A DNA stretch of 43,901 nucleotides from Nitrososphaeraceae archaeon (GTDB lineage Archaea > Thermoproteota > Nitrososphaeria > Nitrososphaerales > Nitrososphaeraceae): contig JAKEIK010000307.1 in assembly GCA_022545895.1 (NCBI GenBank), positions 1 through 43,901 of the forward strand, in the 5' to 3' direction. A program made the position numbers and the translations under genes. The notes below the pieces were generated by a model. It was not told the DNA's origin and did not search any database. It saw nothing but the letters and a program-made list of their open reading frames with translations. Shown piece by piece: positions 1 to 10,493 of this stretch (its first letter is position 1; each line of letters starts with the position of its first letter).

Positions 1-348
1 ACTATAATCTGTGAAATAGATCGTGGATATCTTTGAGGTGTAGATTAGTTCTACTATTTCGGTCATCATATTAGGTTCTATGAAATAAGTAAATAAATTT
101 CTCTCCAACAGTGCAATGGAATTATTCAAGATGTTGATGAATCATTATACCTCTCCATAAATTTGTCACTTAATCCCGCCTTATTAGGTGGATTGAATTA
201 CGACATCTCATATTAGAAGTGAGTAAGAGGGTTTAAATGTTGTTAGTACTCACTAATCTAGGGGATTTTGGTATTATGATTAATGGTTGTAAGAACCATC
301 GCGCTGTAGATATTATGACTCTGAAGGAATGATTGATTAACTAAGGGG

Positions 349-2589
349 TTGCTTTTGACAAAGAAAAAGAATTCTTGGCAGGCGAGATCATTATCTGTTA
401 CTCTCAGCGTTGGATTTTTAATCATAATTAATGCAATCATGTCGCCAAATTTATTAGTCTATGCTGAGAGTGGGCTTTCCACCAAGACAGTAGAGACAAC
501 CAACACTGAAGGTATGGACGTACTTCTAGTCATGGTCAATCTTGCAAGAATACGAACCCAAATAATGTTAACTGAAAAAAGCTTGGCGGAGGGGGATAAC
601 AATATGGCTTTTGCTCATGCGTATATTCCGCATTCTGTAATTTTTCCATCAATTAAGGATATTCTTGAAAAAGTGCTGAATAATTCTAATTCTATAAATA
701 GACTTGAATCCGGGCTGGCAGACATGGCATTCATGGTAAAATCTGAAGTATCCATAGATAAAATAAAACAGAAAACAAAAGATTTCAATATCATTTTAGA
801 TGATTTTGAAATGCAGGTAATAAATCCAGTAAGTCAAACAAATAAATCTCTAATTGCTCAGACTACGATACTTTTATTAAAAGATGCTGATAAATCGTAT
901 CAATTAGCAAATGCAGCGACCCTAAATAATAGTGCTGATCAAAAAATAGAGAACGTACAAGGGTTCAGTAAAGTCGATTATCAGAATGCACTCGGTTTGG
1001 TTAACATGTCGATATCAAATTATGACAAATTAGCAAGTTCTGTTTCAAAGAACAGGAATTCTGAAATTAACCTATCATTCGCTCAGCTGCAAGATTTCAT
1101 GACTAAAAAATTAGATAAAGTAGAAATCTCACGATTAATCTCTTCGATAGAAAAGACATTAGAAGATTCAGTGTCCTCCCTCCCATCGCACACTAGTAAT
1201 ACGGAGAAACAGGACAACGCAGAAATACGTTCGTTTCAATCGTCAACGGGTAGTCAAAAAGGGACAAATGCCGTTGCTACAAGCGATATCAGTATCCAGA
1301 CAGCAAAAACTAATGAAACTAAGGGAAAAACATTTGCGGATATACAAGAATTAAGCCGCGGATTTGGGATCTATACTGGTGAAAGAAAAGGGATGGGCCA
1401 AACAGACGAATCGTCAAAGGGAGTGGTAAGAGATAACATTGATCAGATTAGGCTAAAGCTGGAAAATGTGTTACAGGAGTATAAGGAAAAAAAATACGAT
1501 GAATCATTGTCAGCTTCGCGTTCTGCCTATCTTGACAGCTATGAGAATATTGAAGTTCCGCTACGGCCAATAAACCCGGATTTTACGCTTGATATGGAGA
1601 TTAAATTTGCCCAATTGCGAAATCTTATACAATCAAAGGTACCCTATGAAAGTGTCCAAGCCAAAATAATTGAGATAAGGCAGGGACTTGATGAGTCTGA
1701 AAGACTTGTAACAGGAACTGGAATTATTGCTCCGACTATAGCATTCTCAACGTCATTTACTATAATATTCAGGGAAGGTCTAGAGTCAGCATTAATTATT
1801 GGTGCCATTCTTACCTATCTCGAAGCATCTAGAAATGATCGTTTCAAAAAACATGTTTATTATGGTATTGCGATTGCAGTTGCGGGAACTGCTCTCACGT
1901 GGTTTATTGCAGAATACATAATCAAAATATCGGGAGTCAGTAGAGAGTTAATTGAAGCTATAGCTGGCATTTCGGCAGTAGCTGTACTTTTTTGGGTCAG
2001 TTTTTGGGTACTCAATAAAGTTGAGACAAAGAAATGGATTGAATTTGTCAAAGCGAAAGTGTGGCATGCTACCACAACAGGAAGCGTAATGGTTTTTATC
2101 ATGCTTTCGTTCTTTACCGTTTATAGAGAGGGTTTTGAAACTGTTCTTTTCTACCAGGCGATGCTATCATTTGCCAAGTATATGGAATGGTATGTTATAG
2201 CAGGTTTACTATGTGGTCTGGCCGTAATAGTAGGGATTGTTTTTCTTATAAAAAGGATAGGTAAGAAATTACCTCTTAGAGTTCTATTTGGATTAACTAT
2301 GGGTGTTGGAGCATACATGTCAATAGCATTTATTGGAAATGCTGTAAGGTCTTTTCAGGAGGTTGGATATATTTCTACTACACATTTGATTGGAATTATC
2401 CCGAGGCTCGATATTAATCTAGCAAAGATGACTGGAATTCATCCAACGCTAGAGACTGTTATCGCACAATTAATACTACTATGTGTATATGTTGTAGGAT
2501 CATTATACATTCTTGTGATACAACCGAGACGAAAAAAAGCCATCGAGACTTCAAGAAAATCTATGGCAGATTTTGGAAAAAAACAATAA
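349..2589 (+). CDS. FTR1-family iron permease-like membrane protein with long N-terminal extracytoplasmic region
   Basis: 746-aa ORF (TTG start); N-terminal signal/TM segment; C-terminal multi-TM region with two REGxE-type motifs (IFREGLESALIIGAILTYLE and VYREGFETVLFYQ) diagnostic of FTR1/EfeU permeases. Confidence 0.88.
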   Translation: MLLTKKKNSWQARSLSVTLSVGFLIIINAIMSPNLLVYAESGLSTKTVETTNTEGMDVLLVMVNLARIRTQIMLTEKSLAEGDNNMAFAHAYIPHSVIFPSIKDILEKVLNNSNSINRLESGLADMAFMVKSEVSIDKIKQKTKDFNIILDDFEMQVINPVSQTNKSLIAQTTILLLKDADKSYQLANAATLNNSADQKIENVQGFSKVDYQNALGLVNMSISNYDKLASSVSKNRNSEINLSFAQLQDFMTKKLDKVEISRLISSIEKTLEDSVSSLPSHTSNTEKQDNAEIRSFQSSTGSQKGTNAVATSDISIQTAKTNETKGKTFADIQELSRGFGIYTGERKGMGQTDESSKGVVRDNIDQIRLKLENVLQEYKEKKYDESLSASRSAYLDSYENIEVPLRPINPDFTLDMEIKFAQLRNLIQSKVPYESVQAKIIEIRQGLDESERLVTGTGIIAPTIAFSTSFTIIFREGLESALIIGAILTYLEASRNDRFKKHVYYGIAIAVAGTALTWFIAEYIIKISGVSRELIEAIAGISAVAVLFWVSFWVLNKVETKKWIEFVKAKVWHATTTGSVMVFIMLSFFTVYREGFETVLFYQAMLSFAKYMEWYVIAGLLCGLAVIVGIVFLIKRIGKKLPLRVLFGLTMGVGAYMSIAFIGNAVRSFQEVGYISTTHLIGIIPRLDINLAKMTGIHPTLETVIAQLILLCVYVVGSLYILVIQPRRKKAIETSRKSMADFGKKQ

Positions 2590-2730
2590 GGCCACGACGA
2601 TGATTATAATAACTAACGTGGCGGACTTGCATTCATGATAATTCGTATCTGAATCTAACAATCAACCCTATCACCATAGATTTAATTGAGACGTTATAGC
2701 ATAGATAATCTATTACAAAGTAGATAGAAA

Positions 2731-2931
2731 ATGAGGTACAACATAATGGAGACGCATGATTTCAAATGTCGTTTATGCAGTACAAAATGGTTAAATTATG
2801 TCGAAAATAATACTCCATGTCCTAGTCCCTCTCAGGAGGATGGAAGGCATAATTTTGATTTTAGCAAACCAATTAAGGTGGATCCACTCGAAAAACAAAC
2901 TGGCACCCCAGAAGTGCAAGAGAGCAAATAA
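2731..2931 (+). CDS. small Cys-rich (zinc-binding-like) protein, DFKCxxC...PC...DGxHNFxFxKP family
   Basis: 66 aa; FKCRLC motif; clear paralogue of the ORF at 26055..26240. Confidence 0.7.
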   Translation: MRYNIMETHDFKCRLCSTKWLNYVENNTPCPSPSQEDGRHNFDFSKPIKVDPLEKQTGTPEVQESK

Positions 2932-2976
2932 CCTTTCAACCAATTACGTTTTTTTAGTCAAAAAATGACCAATTGA

Positions 2977-3129
2977 ATTGGACTTGCATATCGGCAACCG
3001 TTTTTACTTGAAACTATTATTCCTGGTATATTTGCAGCTGGAGATGTACGTCATGGTTCTATCAAAAGGATCGCTGCAGGAGTGGGCGAAGGCTCGACAG
3101 CTATTCAGCTAATACATGAATATTTATAA
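2977..3129 (+). pseudogene. C-terminal remnant of a thioredoxin-reductase-like FAD/NAD(P) oxidoreductase
   Basis: In-frame translation IGLAYRQPFLLETIIPGIFAAGDVRHGSIKRIAAGVGEGSTAIQLIHEYL* matches the TrxR C-terminal signature (ET..PGIFAAGDVR....KRIA.A.GEG..A); preceded by an in-frame stop, no N-terminal domain. Confidence 0.8.
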
Positions 3130-3320
3130 TGATTAAGAAACACTATGATTATTTATAAGAATACTGCAAAGGAAGTATAGTGTAAGTTCTGAGATCGATA
3201 ATAGAACCCATTTAATTTACAAAAGCAAAGCGACTCAAACGGAAATTGATTTATTTGACTACAAAGAGATGGACCAAGATGTACTTATAGATATTACATG
3301 ATTAGGAATAGTTGTTTTAC

Positions 3321-3584
3321 TTATTCTTGTAACAGAATATGAGTGGTTTGAATGGGTCCTTCAAGTTTGTTATTGAATTCTTTCTGTATAGACGATTTAA
3401 ATCCACAATTTGTCTTTGGGTCTACTCTCGTCCTGTTTTTCAATATTCTTTGCCAATGCGAGGCTCCCTTTATACTCGAAATTAAATAAGTTTTGGAAGT
3501 CTGACAAATAGTGATTTTACTAGGATTGTCGTTCACTTTGATGATGCTAACAGTATAAATAATGTCTACATAAAGTAGTGTCAT
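3321..3584 (-). CDS. hypothetical protein (uncertain)
   Basis: 87-aa ORF, no recognised domain. Confidence 0.25.
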   Translation of the reverse strand: MTLLYVDIIYTVSIIKVNDNPSKITICQTSKTYLISSIKGASHWQRILKNRTRVDPKTNCGFKSSIQKEFNNKLEGPIQTTHILLQE

Positions 3585-3720
3585 ACCTAAGAAGACTATT
3601 TACGGAAAATGTCCAAAATGTAGGACTAAGAGTCAACTTGAAGTATTATCTGGCAACCCAGGAAAAGAGAAATTCAAGTGCAATATGTGTTACCATACGT
3701 TCGGAATAGATGAACTATGA
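3583..3720 (+). CDS. small zinc-ribbon protein without canonical start codon
   Basis: Reading from ATA: (I/M)PKKTIYGKCPKCRTKSQLEVLSGNPGKEKFKCNMCYHTFGIDEL*; two CxxC knuckles; below the ORF-track cutoff. Confidence 0.55.
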   Translation: MPKKTIYGKCPKCRTKSQLEVLSGNPGKEKFKCNMCYHTFGIDEL

Positions 3721-4015
3721 ATTAACCTTAGCTAAATTGTTCTTGGAAATCTTATTTTGATGAAGTGAAGGAATAAACAACAAGATACAGTTCCATTGAA
3801 GGGAGGGAGACTAGTTACATCATTACCATTATATATTTTCTCACAATATGCTCAGTCACTTGTGAATAAAATGGTGACCAGTAATTCGGAATATAAGATC
3901 TAACAATCCTGTGTATTAGTACTCCTAACTGAAATTGTTTTCATACAATATTTACATTCAGCGGCAATTTTATAAATTTTCTAACTTTGATTTGCTTAAA
4001 CACAAAACTACAAAA

Positions 4016-4222
4016 TTAAAACTTCTGCCATTGTTTGTTGTGACGATTCATATGACACTGGTCTGAGCAAAAGTCGTCATCACACATGTAACAGTATACT
4101 GGGTAGTCTTGTATTTTTTTGCCACAACTACCGCATGAAACAGACATATCCATGTTTTTATCTGATAATAATACGTTTTCCTCCCTTAGAAAGTTTTCTT
4201 CATGACTGACTGGATCGTTCAA
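4016..4222 (-). CDS. small Cys/His-rich zinc-binding-like protein
   Basis: 68 aa with CGSCGKK...CYMCDDDFCSDQCHMNRH. Confidence 0.6.
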   Translation of the reverse strand: MNDPVSHEENFLREENVLLSDKNMDMSVSCGSCGKKIQDYPVYCYMCDDDFCSDQCHMNRHNKQWQKF

Positions 4223-4336
4223 AAATTGACTTGTCTAGGATCAGATAAATAACGATTTGTTAACCCGATTGGTTTCCACTCTTTGTAAAAAGTTACAGAT
4301 AACAACTAAAATATGTGAGAGCATCAATTTAAGAAC

Positions 4337-4981
4337 ATGAAGATAGGAATCATTGGGGCTGGAGATGTAGGCAGTACTTTAGGCAAAGAATGGGCTAAGA
4401 GAGGCCACGAAATTGTGTTCGGAGTTCGAAACATTCAGAGTCCTAAAGTCAAGAGTTTACTCAAAATTGCAGATTCAAATATCAAGGTTGCTACCATTAG
4501 TGAGGCGGCTTCTTTCGGTCAGGTAGTACTCCTCGCCGTACCATGGGAAGCCGTCAAAGAAACGATCGAAAATGCAGGAGATTTATCTGGAAGGATTTTG
4601 ATAGATCCCATTAATCCCCTGAGTTCTGATTTAAAAAATTTGATAGTTGGACCTTCGACATCTGCCGCCGAAGAGATTGCAAAATTGGCCCAGGGTGCTA
4701 AAGTTGTTAAGGCATTTAATGCTATAGGAGCAAAGACTTTGGGTAATTTGAAATTTGGTCAATACAAAGCAGATACTTTCATTTGCGGTGATGACTCTGG
4801 TGCAAAATCGATTGTAAGAAAATTGGCTATGGAAATGGGTTTTGATGTTCTAGATGTCGGGCCTCTTTCTAACGCGAGACTGTTAGAAAATTTGGCGTTG
4901 CTCTGGATTGAATTAGCATTTAGACAGGAAATGGGTCCGAATATTGCTTTCAAATTATTGACCAGAACAAGTGGAATGTAA
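4337..4981 (+). CDS. NADPH-dependent F420 reductase-like / NADP oxidoreductase, coenzyme F420-dependent family
   Basis: N-terminal Rossmann MKIGIIGAGDVGSTLGKEWAKRGHEIVFGVRN; DPINPL and VVKAFNAIGA motifs. Confidence 0.85.
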   Translation: MKIGIIGAGDVGSTLGKEWAKRGHEIVFGVRNIQSPKVKSLLKIADSNIKVATISEAASFGQVVLLAVPWEAVKETIENAGDLSGRILIDPINPLSSDLKNLIVGPSTSAAEEIAKLAQGAKVVKAFNAIGAKTLGNLKFGQYKADTFICGDDSGAKSIVRKLAMEMGFDVLDVGPLSNARLLENLALLWIELAFRQEMGPNIAFKLLTRTSGM

Positions 4982-5020
4982 AAATTATGCAGAGACGCTG
5001 CCTTCCTAAAAAAAAGGGCT

Positions 5021-5359
5021 TTATTCGCAGGGAGGAATCGAATCTGGAATTGAATCGGCACCTACTATTCTTACTGATTGGTTACAAGATTTGATCCTAG
5101 TAAGTATAGCGGGGAAAGGAGATTGTATCCCTGGAAGACCTCTCATTAGACTACCGCTATCTAGCAATTTAATAAGATCTTGATATTGTCGATTGCGATC
5201 AAAATCCATGTCTTTGTTTATGAGGTATTTCATGTATGATGCCATAGTACAATTCTTGATTGAATTTGATTTGTGAAGATATTTTACTCTGTCGAGAAGG
5301 TATTCGTACTCACCCCTTGGAATTTTAGTACTGACAACAATTGTTGATTTGCGAGCCAT
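5021..5359 (-). CDS. small protein, possible ribbon-helix-helix-type DNA-binding protein
   Basis: 112 aa; N-terminal KSTIVVSTKIPRGEYEYLLDRV resembles an RHH strand-helix; otherwise unknown. Confidence 0.45.
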   Translation of the reverse strand: MARKSTIVVSTKIPRGEYEYLLDRVKYLHKSNSIKNCTMASYMKYLINKDMDFDRNRQYQDLIKLLDSGSLMRGLPGIQSPFPAILTRIKSCNQSVRIVGADSIPDSIPPCE

Positions 5360-5874
5360 TTATCAGTTCAGCAAATATTTGTCATAAGGAGGTTTAAAAA
5401 GTTAGAGGTTGAGAAACCACGGTGACGCAAAGGTAGACCCTGACAAGAGATGGTTACTCCTCACAATATCAGGCTGCAAAAAAGGTAGACCTATACTATG
5501 AATACGTTGGAGCACAATACCGTTTGAGCAGTGAGTGCCAAAATTACTAAAAAGCGAAGATAAATTCAGCTGTTATATCGATAATACGATGTATGGCATC
5601 ATTCAAAAATCGCTTGAAAATCCAAGCCATCCTAATTTCATTCATAAATCAAATCTGCAGAAATACCGTCAAACATCACTTTGTTGATAAAGCATCGTCT
5701 CGAATGAAGTTGCAGCGAATATAATTGTTTGTGAATTTTTGAATAAAGTGTATAGAAAATTATTATGCTATATGTTTCCACGGTTTTTGAGCATAATCAA
5801 TCCGCCAAGTGGATGGCAGTTTATGTAAAGATAGCAGGGAAGAATTAGAACTAATATTCTGTGGTAGATTTTTG

Positions 5875-6630
5875 TTATCGTATGCGTTGTGAGAGAATAA
5901 ATAATAACATAGCTAAAGCCATCGTGGAAATCCATACAACCTTATTCCATTCGAAGATCTTTTGTCCATCTAATACCCCAAACGGTAACAAATTGAACAT
6001 TGCTATCCACCCATTAAATGAAGCTCCTGCAACGAAGAAATAACTTGACTGATTAAGGTTGTATAGAAGAAGGAATGCGAAACCCATAACAAGGTTTGTC
6101 AAAGGGCCTATTAGTGCCACTCTTCCAAATCTGTTTCTGTCCGTGAGACCAACCATCACTGCGCCGGGCGCTATGAATTTGAATGGAATAATTGGAATCG
6201 CAGATATTGCTGTAATTAATAGGCCATATAACTGCCCACGGAACTCAGCCCAGCTTCCGTAGAATTGGGCAAGAAATTTGTGAGCAAGCTCGTGCACAAG
6301 AAATGCACTAACGAATATTGTTATAAACTGCCATGATATGTATCTATAAGAATTTAGTGACAACCCCACCGCTGTCACCAAGAGTGTTGCGATGCCTAAG
6401 TGTAATAGTTCTGTTTTAGAGCTTTTTATTCTGATCCTACTGGAAAAAGAATGTAAAGAATGCTGATCTTCATCGCCAGCCTGCATTCTCCTCTGTCTGT
6501 TTTGCATATATTGCTTCAAGTTCACACAAGAATGATTCATGGGTATTCTATGCAGATCACAGAACGATTCTCCACAATAATTGCATACAAATGGTATATT
6601 CTCGTTAATTCCACACCAATGACATTTCAT
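5875..6630 (-). CDS. M50/site-2-protease-family membrane metalloprotease with N-terminal AN1-type zinc finger
   Basis: N-term CHWCG...CNYCGESFCDLHRIPMNHSC (AN1-like), multi-TM with HELAHKF (HExxH) and LDGQKI C-terminal motif. Confidence 0.85.
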   Translation of the reverse strand: MKCHWCGINENIPFVCNYCGESFCDLHRIPMNHSCVNLKQYMQNRQRRMQAGDEDQHSLHSFSSRIRIKSSKTELLHLGIATLLVTAVGLSLNSYRYISWQFITIFVSAFLVHELAHKFLAQFYGSWAEFRGQLYGLLITAISAIPIIPFKFIAPGAVMVGLTDRNRFGRVALIGPLTNLVMGFAFLLLYNLNQSSYFFVAGASFNGWIAMFNLLPFGVLDGQKIFEWNKVVWISTMALAMLLFILSQRIR

Positions 6631-7201
6631 TCTCTTTATGCCGTATCATTTAGGATCGAACCCATATTTTAAGGCATGATAAAGAAGATTCCAAAGAAAC
6701 GTCATGAAGGACAGTTAGAATTATGCTCACCGTCTGCATAGATGAATTGTCTGTCTTCAGACGGCTTAATTGATGACTCTATAGTGTTACTAAGTATTCT
6801 AGACATATCTGCTTGTCCTATACTATTTTTATATGGTTAAGTGATTACAAAAATTTACTATCCTTGTAGTACCAATTGTTGTTCCTAAAGTATAGAACAG
6901 TCTAGAACATCACAAAAGCCATTTTTATCACGGACAAGATTTTAACTTAATATTTTCCGGTGAACAGATCCAGAAATTATATGGATACCGTCAGTGTAGA
7001 AGAGTATTAGTGATTTGCTAAATTTCATGTAACTTGTATGAATAAATAATTTATTGTCAGGTGGGCAAAATAGACATGGCTTGTTCTAGATTTACGAATG
7101 ATAATAGGTTTGCACGAATCTTATAGTCATGACATTAATTATTCTTGCCAATAAGACATAAGACTTAATAACTAAAATTATGATCTAATAATTGATTAGT
7201 T

Positions 7202-7561
7202 ATGGCAAGTCTTAGGAAGAAGAATTTAGACAGTCCTGATGAAGTACGTTCTTTTGATAATGGCAAGGTAGAAATTGCAAATCTAGGAGACGTTGCTATA
7301 GGTCGTGCAACGCTTGAACCAGGATGGAGTTGGGAAAAATGCGTAAAGCCAATAGTGAAAACTGACAGTTGTCAAGCACCTCACACTCAATATGTAGTTT
7401 CTGGACGAGTGAAGGTAGTAATGGATGATGGAACAGAGGAAGAATTTGGCCCTGGCGATGCGGCTGTAATTCCACCTGGACATAATGCTTGGGTTGTTGG
7501 TAATGAACCAGTGGTTGCTATTGACTTTACAGGCCTGAAAGACTACGCGAAAAAGGGTTAG
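7202..7561 (+). CDS. cupin-domain protein
   Basis: 119 aa; APHTQYVVSGRVKVVMDDG...GPGDAAVIPPGHNAWV cupin motifs. Confidence 0.8.
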   Translation: MASLRKKNLDSPDEVRSFDNGKVEIANLGDVAIGRATLEPGWSWEKCVKPIVKTDSCQAPHTQYVVSGRVKVVMDDGTEEEFGPGDAAVIPPGHNAWVVGNEPVVAIDFTGLKDYAKKG

Positions 7562-7846
7562 ATCTCCGCAAAAAGATTAATTTTATCTAAGACAGACTGA
7601 CTTGATAAGGTCATTGTATAAGTACGGTCACTTTTTTATAGTATTACTCTAGTAGTACATAATTCCTACAAAGACAATTCCAGAGTCAAGCCCATGAGCA
7701 TGGAAAGTGGAGGTACGAATTCTGTTACCAAAACCAACTTCAACAAAGGGATTAGTGATTATCTTGACATCTGCTCATACTTCAATTCTCAGTTAGCTAC
7801 AGGACCTTTCATATATTTTTGAGGAAAGATATTCGTCTTTCGAGAA

Positions 7847-9358
7847 TCACACTAAAGGCATTGGTCTAACTAACTTCGTTAAATCCGCTCTATAGTAATC
7901 GAGTTTATCGGGATCGTATTTCTGCACTGTTTCAATCGATTCACCTTTATTCATTCTACGGGCTATTACATCTCTATGGACATAACTACTAACAAATTCA
8001 TATCGACGGCGCCTTGCTTCCTGGAGAAAACCAGACCGTAGAAGGTGTCCTCCAGTTTCTCCCAAGTACTCGGGTTTAATTCTTATCCATTCCATGTATA
8101 CAGTATTCTTTCTGCCGAAATTTTCATCATGTGTACCTCGTCGAAGCTTATATCTTTCGAGGGGACCCCCATTTACGTAGCCAACGACATGTCCACTTGG
8201 GGTATTTGTTCTGAGTGTAATCAAAATAGTCTCCTTTGCACATAAAGACTTCTTGAAATCTACTTCGTTTGGAGATATGGGAGCGTGAATTTCTTTATAC
8301 ATTTTCATGATTGAATTAATTAAATTAGTGAGCATATGATCGGTGTTTTCCACTGCAGTTACTAGGTTCAGTTCCTTTCTTCGTAACATAGCTCGTATTT
8401 GTACTTCATTTTCCCATGCCTCCCTGAAATCAGCAACGTTGTCATAAAAATTTTTCTTGAACTCTTCAGGTATTGCTTGAAGTACTGGATCGAGCATGCT
8501 TTTTTCTTCCTTCAATGCCGTAAAGTAATTTACGGAATTCTCATTTATGACTGATGGATGCCATCCCATAGCATGTGCGTTAAGTCTAGCCAATTCCTTT
8601 GAGTATTCAAAATTGCCCAAGCAATAACCGGCGATACGATCACAAATTGACAAGAACCATCCTAGTTCTTCATAATGTTGTCGGGTGTTGATATCATTTT
8701 CAGGAATGCCAGCTTCAGTAAATAGGTCGGACATTCTTTTTCGTGCGTATTCTGCAATACCATCTTTGAATGGATATGCAGTACGATGTATTAAAGCAAT
8801 AGCGATATCGAGATCTATTTTAAATGGTTGTACAAGTTTTCTGATTTTATCATCACCTCTGATGAATGACTCGACATCGTCTTCATGAGGCTTGTCAAAG
8901 CGCTTTAGTGGATCATAATCATGAAAGAGCGCGGCAACAAAGAGTGTTTCGATGTCCTTTTGATTGAATCTATTTTCGTACTTTTTCTGTAACCCTATTA
9001 TTGCAAGTAAAGTGAAATAGGTGACTTCCAATTCATGATTGATATTGTGATATCCATAATAGTCCGAACCAAGACCATTTTTTGAAAATTCGGAAACAGC
9101 ATGTCGGATAAGCCTTCGTGCTTGTGTCTTATTAAGTCCGATATTCTCACAAAGTTCAATAATTTTATCCTTTAAGATCGATTCTCTGGCTATTCCTACA
9201 TTGTATCTGATCCACCATGGAAGTAGCTTGACTCTCTTATAGAATTCATACCAACGCGGAATTGCTTCTTGTGCGAGAGGATTAAATCGTGGCTGCTTTT
9301 TCATATCATCTCCATTTCCGCTTACACGACAGGACAATCTTTCATGATTAATATACAT
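7847..9358 (-). CDS. HD-domain (metal-dependent phosphohydrolase-like) protein with GNAT-like C-terminal region
   Basis: YHNINHELEV....ALFHDYDP HD signature; C-term VYMEWIRIKPEYLGETGGHLLRSGFLQEARRRRYEFVSSYVHRDV resembles a GNAT acetyl-CoA-binding fold; true start may be the internal MKKQPRF. Confidence 0.7.
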   Translation of the reverse strand: MYINHERLSCRVSGNGDDMKKQPRFNPLAQEAIPRWYEFYKRVKLLPWWIRYNVGIARESILKDKIIELCENIGLNKTQARRLIRHAVSEFSKNGLGSDYYGYHNINHELEVTYFTLLAIIGLQKKYENRFNQKDIETLFVAALFHDYDPLKRFDKPHEDDVESFIRGDDKIRKLVQPFKIDLDIAIALIHRTAYPFKDGIAEYARKRMSDLFTEAGIPENDINTRQHYEELGWFLSICDRIAGYCLGNFEYSKELARLNAHAMGWHPSVINENSVNYFTALKEEKSMLDPVLQAIPEEFKKNFYDNVADFREAWENEVQIRAMLRRKELNLVTAVENTDHMLTNLINSIMKMYKEIHAPISPNEVDFKKSLCAKETILITLRTNTPSGHVVGYVNGGPLERYKLRRGTHDENFGRKNTVYMEWIRIKPEYLGETGGHLLRSGFLQEARRRRYEFVSSYVHRDVIARRMNKGESIETVQKYDPDKLDYYRADLTKLVRPMPLV

Positions 9359-9652
9359 ACTGAGTATAAATGGTTTATTTTGGATTTACTCACCTCAAAT
9401 AATTTAATTATCTACTTAAATCATTGAAAATCTTTTAAAAGATTTCTGGCAGGTGGATAGTTAACTGGAAGGTAATAGATAGATCCGCTAGTGCTACGCT
9501 ACATCTCTGTTCATAGCTCTAGAATCGGCAAGGCGTGTTAGCTGCAATAATTAGAAAAATTATACTTTGTCTATGTCTGGGATAAATGGCCAAGTGTGGA
9601 CAATCTGTGGAAATCGCTGAAAGAATTTCGTGTAGCATTAATCAATTTTTCA

Positions 9653-9976
9653 TCAAGACAATCTAAAATCGAATATGTGGTATTCACTTTTTTCTGGTAA
9701 TTGTTCAAGCAAAGGCTTTATTTTTTCCAGAAATTCCGAGTAATTCATGCCATTGTAATAAGAATCCATATCGTCTTTTGCGTCCCAGAATGTAATGTTA
9801 ACTATAGATGGTGGATCCTCCAAACTTTCCCTTAAAAGGTATCCCTTAAAGCCCTTCACCCTTCCTATATTGCTATTGTAAAAGTCAGCAATCATCTTTA
9901 AGGCTATTACGCGCTGTCCCTTCTTACAACGTTCGTTAAATTGCATTGCATACTTGACATCAGATATTTGTAGCAT
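9653..9976 (-). CDS. dimeric alpha-beta barrel (ABM/Dabb-like) small protein
   Basis: 107 aa with ...VNITFWDAKDDMDSYYNGMNYSEFLEKIKPLL typical of antibiotic-biosynthesis-monooxygenase-like folds. Confidence 0.55.
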   Translation of the reverse strand: MLQISDVKYAMQFNERCKKGQRVIALKMIADFYNSNIGRVKGFKGYLLRESLEDPPSIVNITFWDAKDDMDSYYNGMNYSEFLEKIKPLLEQLPEKSEYHIFDFRLS

Positions 9977-10493
9977 TTTATTTATTATTTAATATAGAGG
10001 AAATTGATAAGCATTTTCTTTCTTTTACCCTTAAAGAAAACCTGATGATACTACAATCAATTATCACAAGCGAACTACTATTTGGTAATATTGTTTATTG
10101 TTTTATCATAAAGAAAACATTCACTTTTCATCTGTATCATCTTGACATTGTGTGGCCGTAAATTCCCTGTATCTTACTTATTTAGCTTTCAAAATGTAAA
10201 ACACGAGATTTTGTTTTGTTTCGCTTTCACCGTTTACTTACAGAATAGACACTCAAGCTTAGTCATCTGACCAGATATCTTGTATGGCCGCAATCATTTG
10301 TGACCGTTGGTGTAACGATCAGTTGCCAGGGCTTTTGTGTTTTGTGATAAATACATATTCCCTTACAAGTCACACTCTTTTTTCTCCCGATAATTATTCA
10401 TGGTAAGCTTCAATAGTTTCTCACATGTAGTAATATTCAGAAACTACTTTGTGTATATATGCGGATTATCTGATTCGCTTTTTTTATCCTTAG

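Noticed and set aside
258-440. 60-aa minus-strand ORF
   Set aside because: Antisense to the start of the FTR1-like gene; low-complexity, no domain.
4759-5061. 100-aa minus ORF
   Set aside because: Mostly antisense to the well-supported F420/NADP oxidoreductase-like gene.
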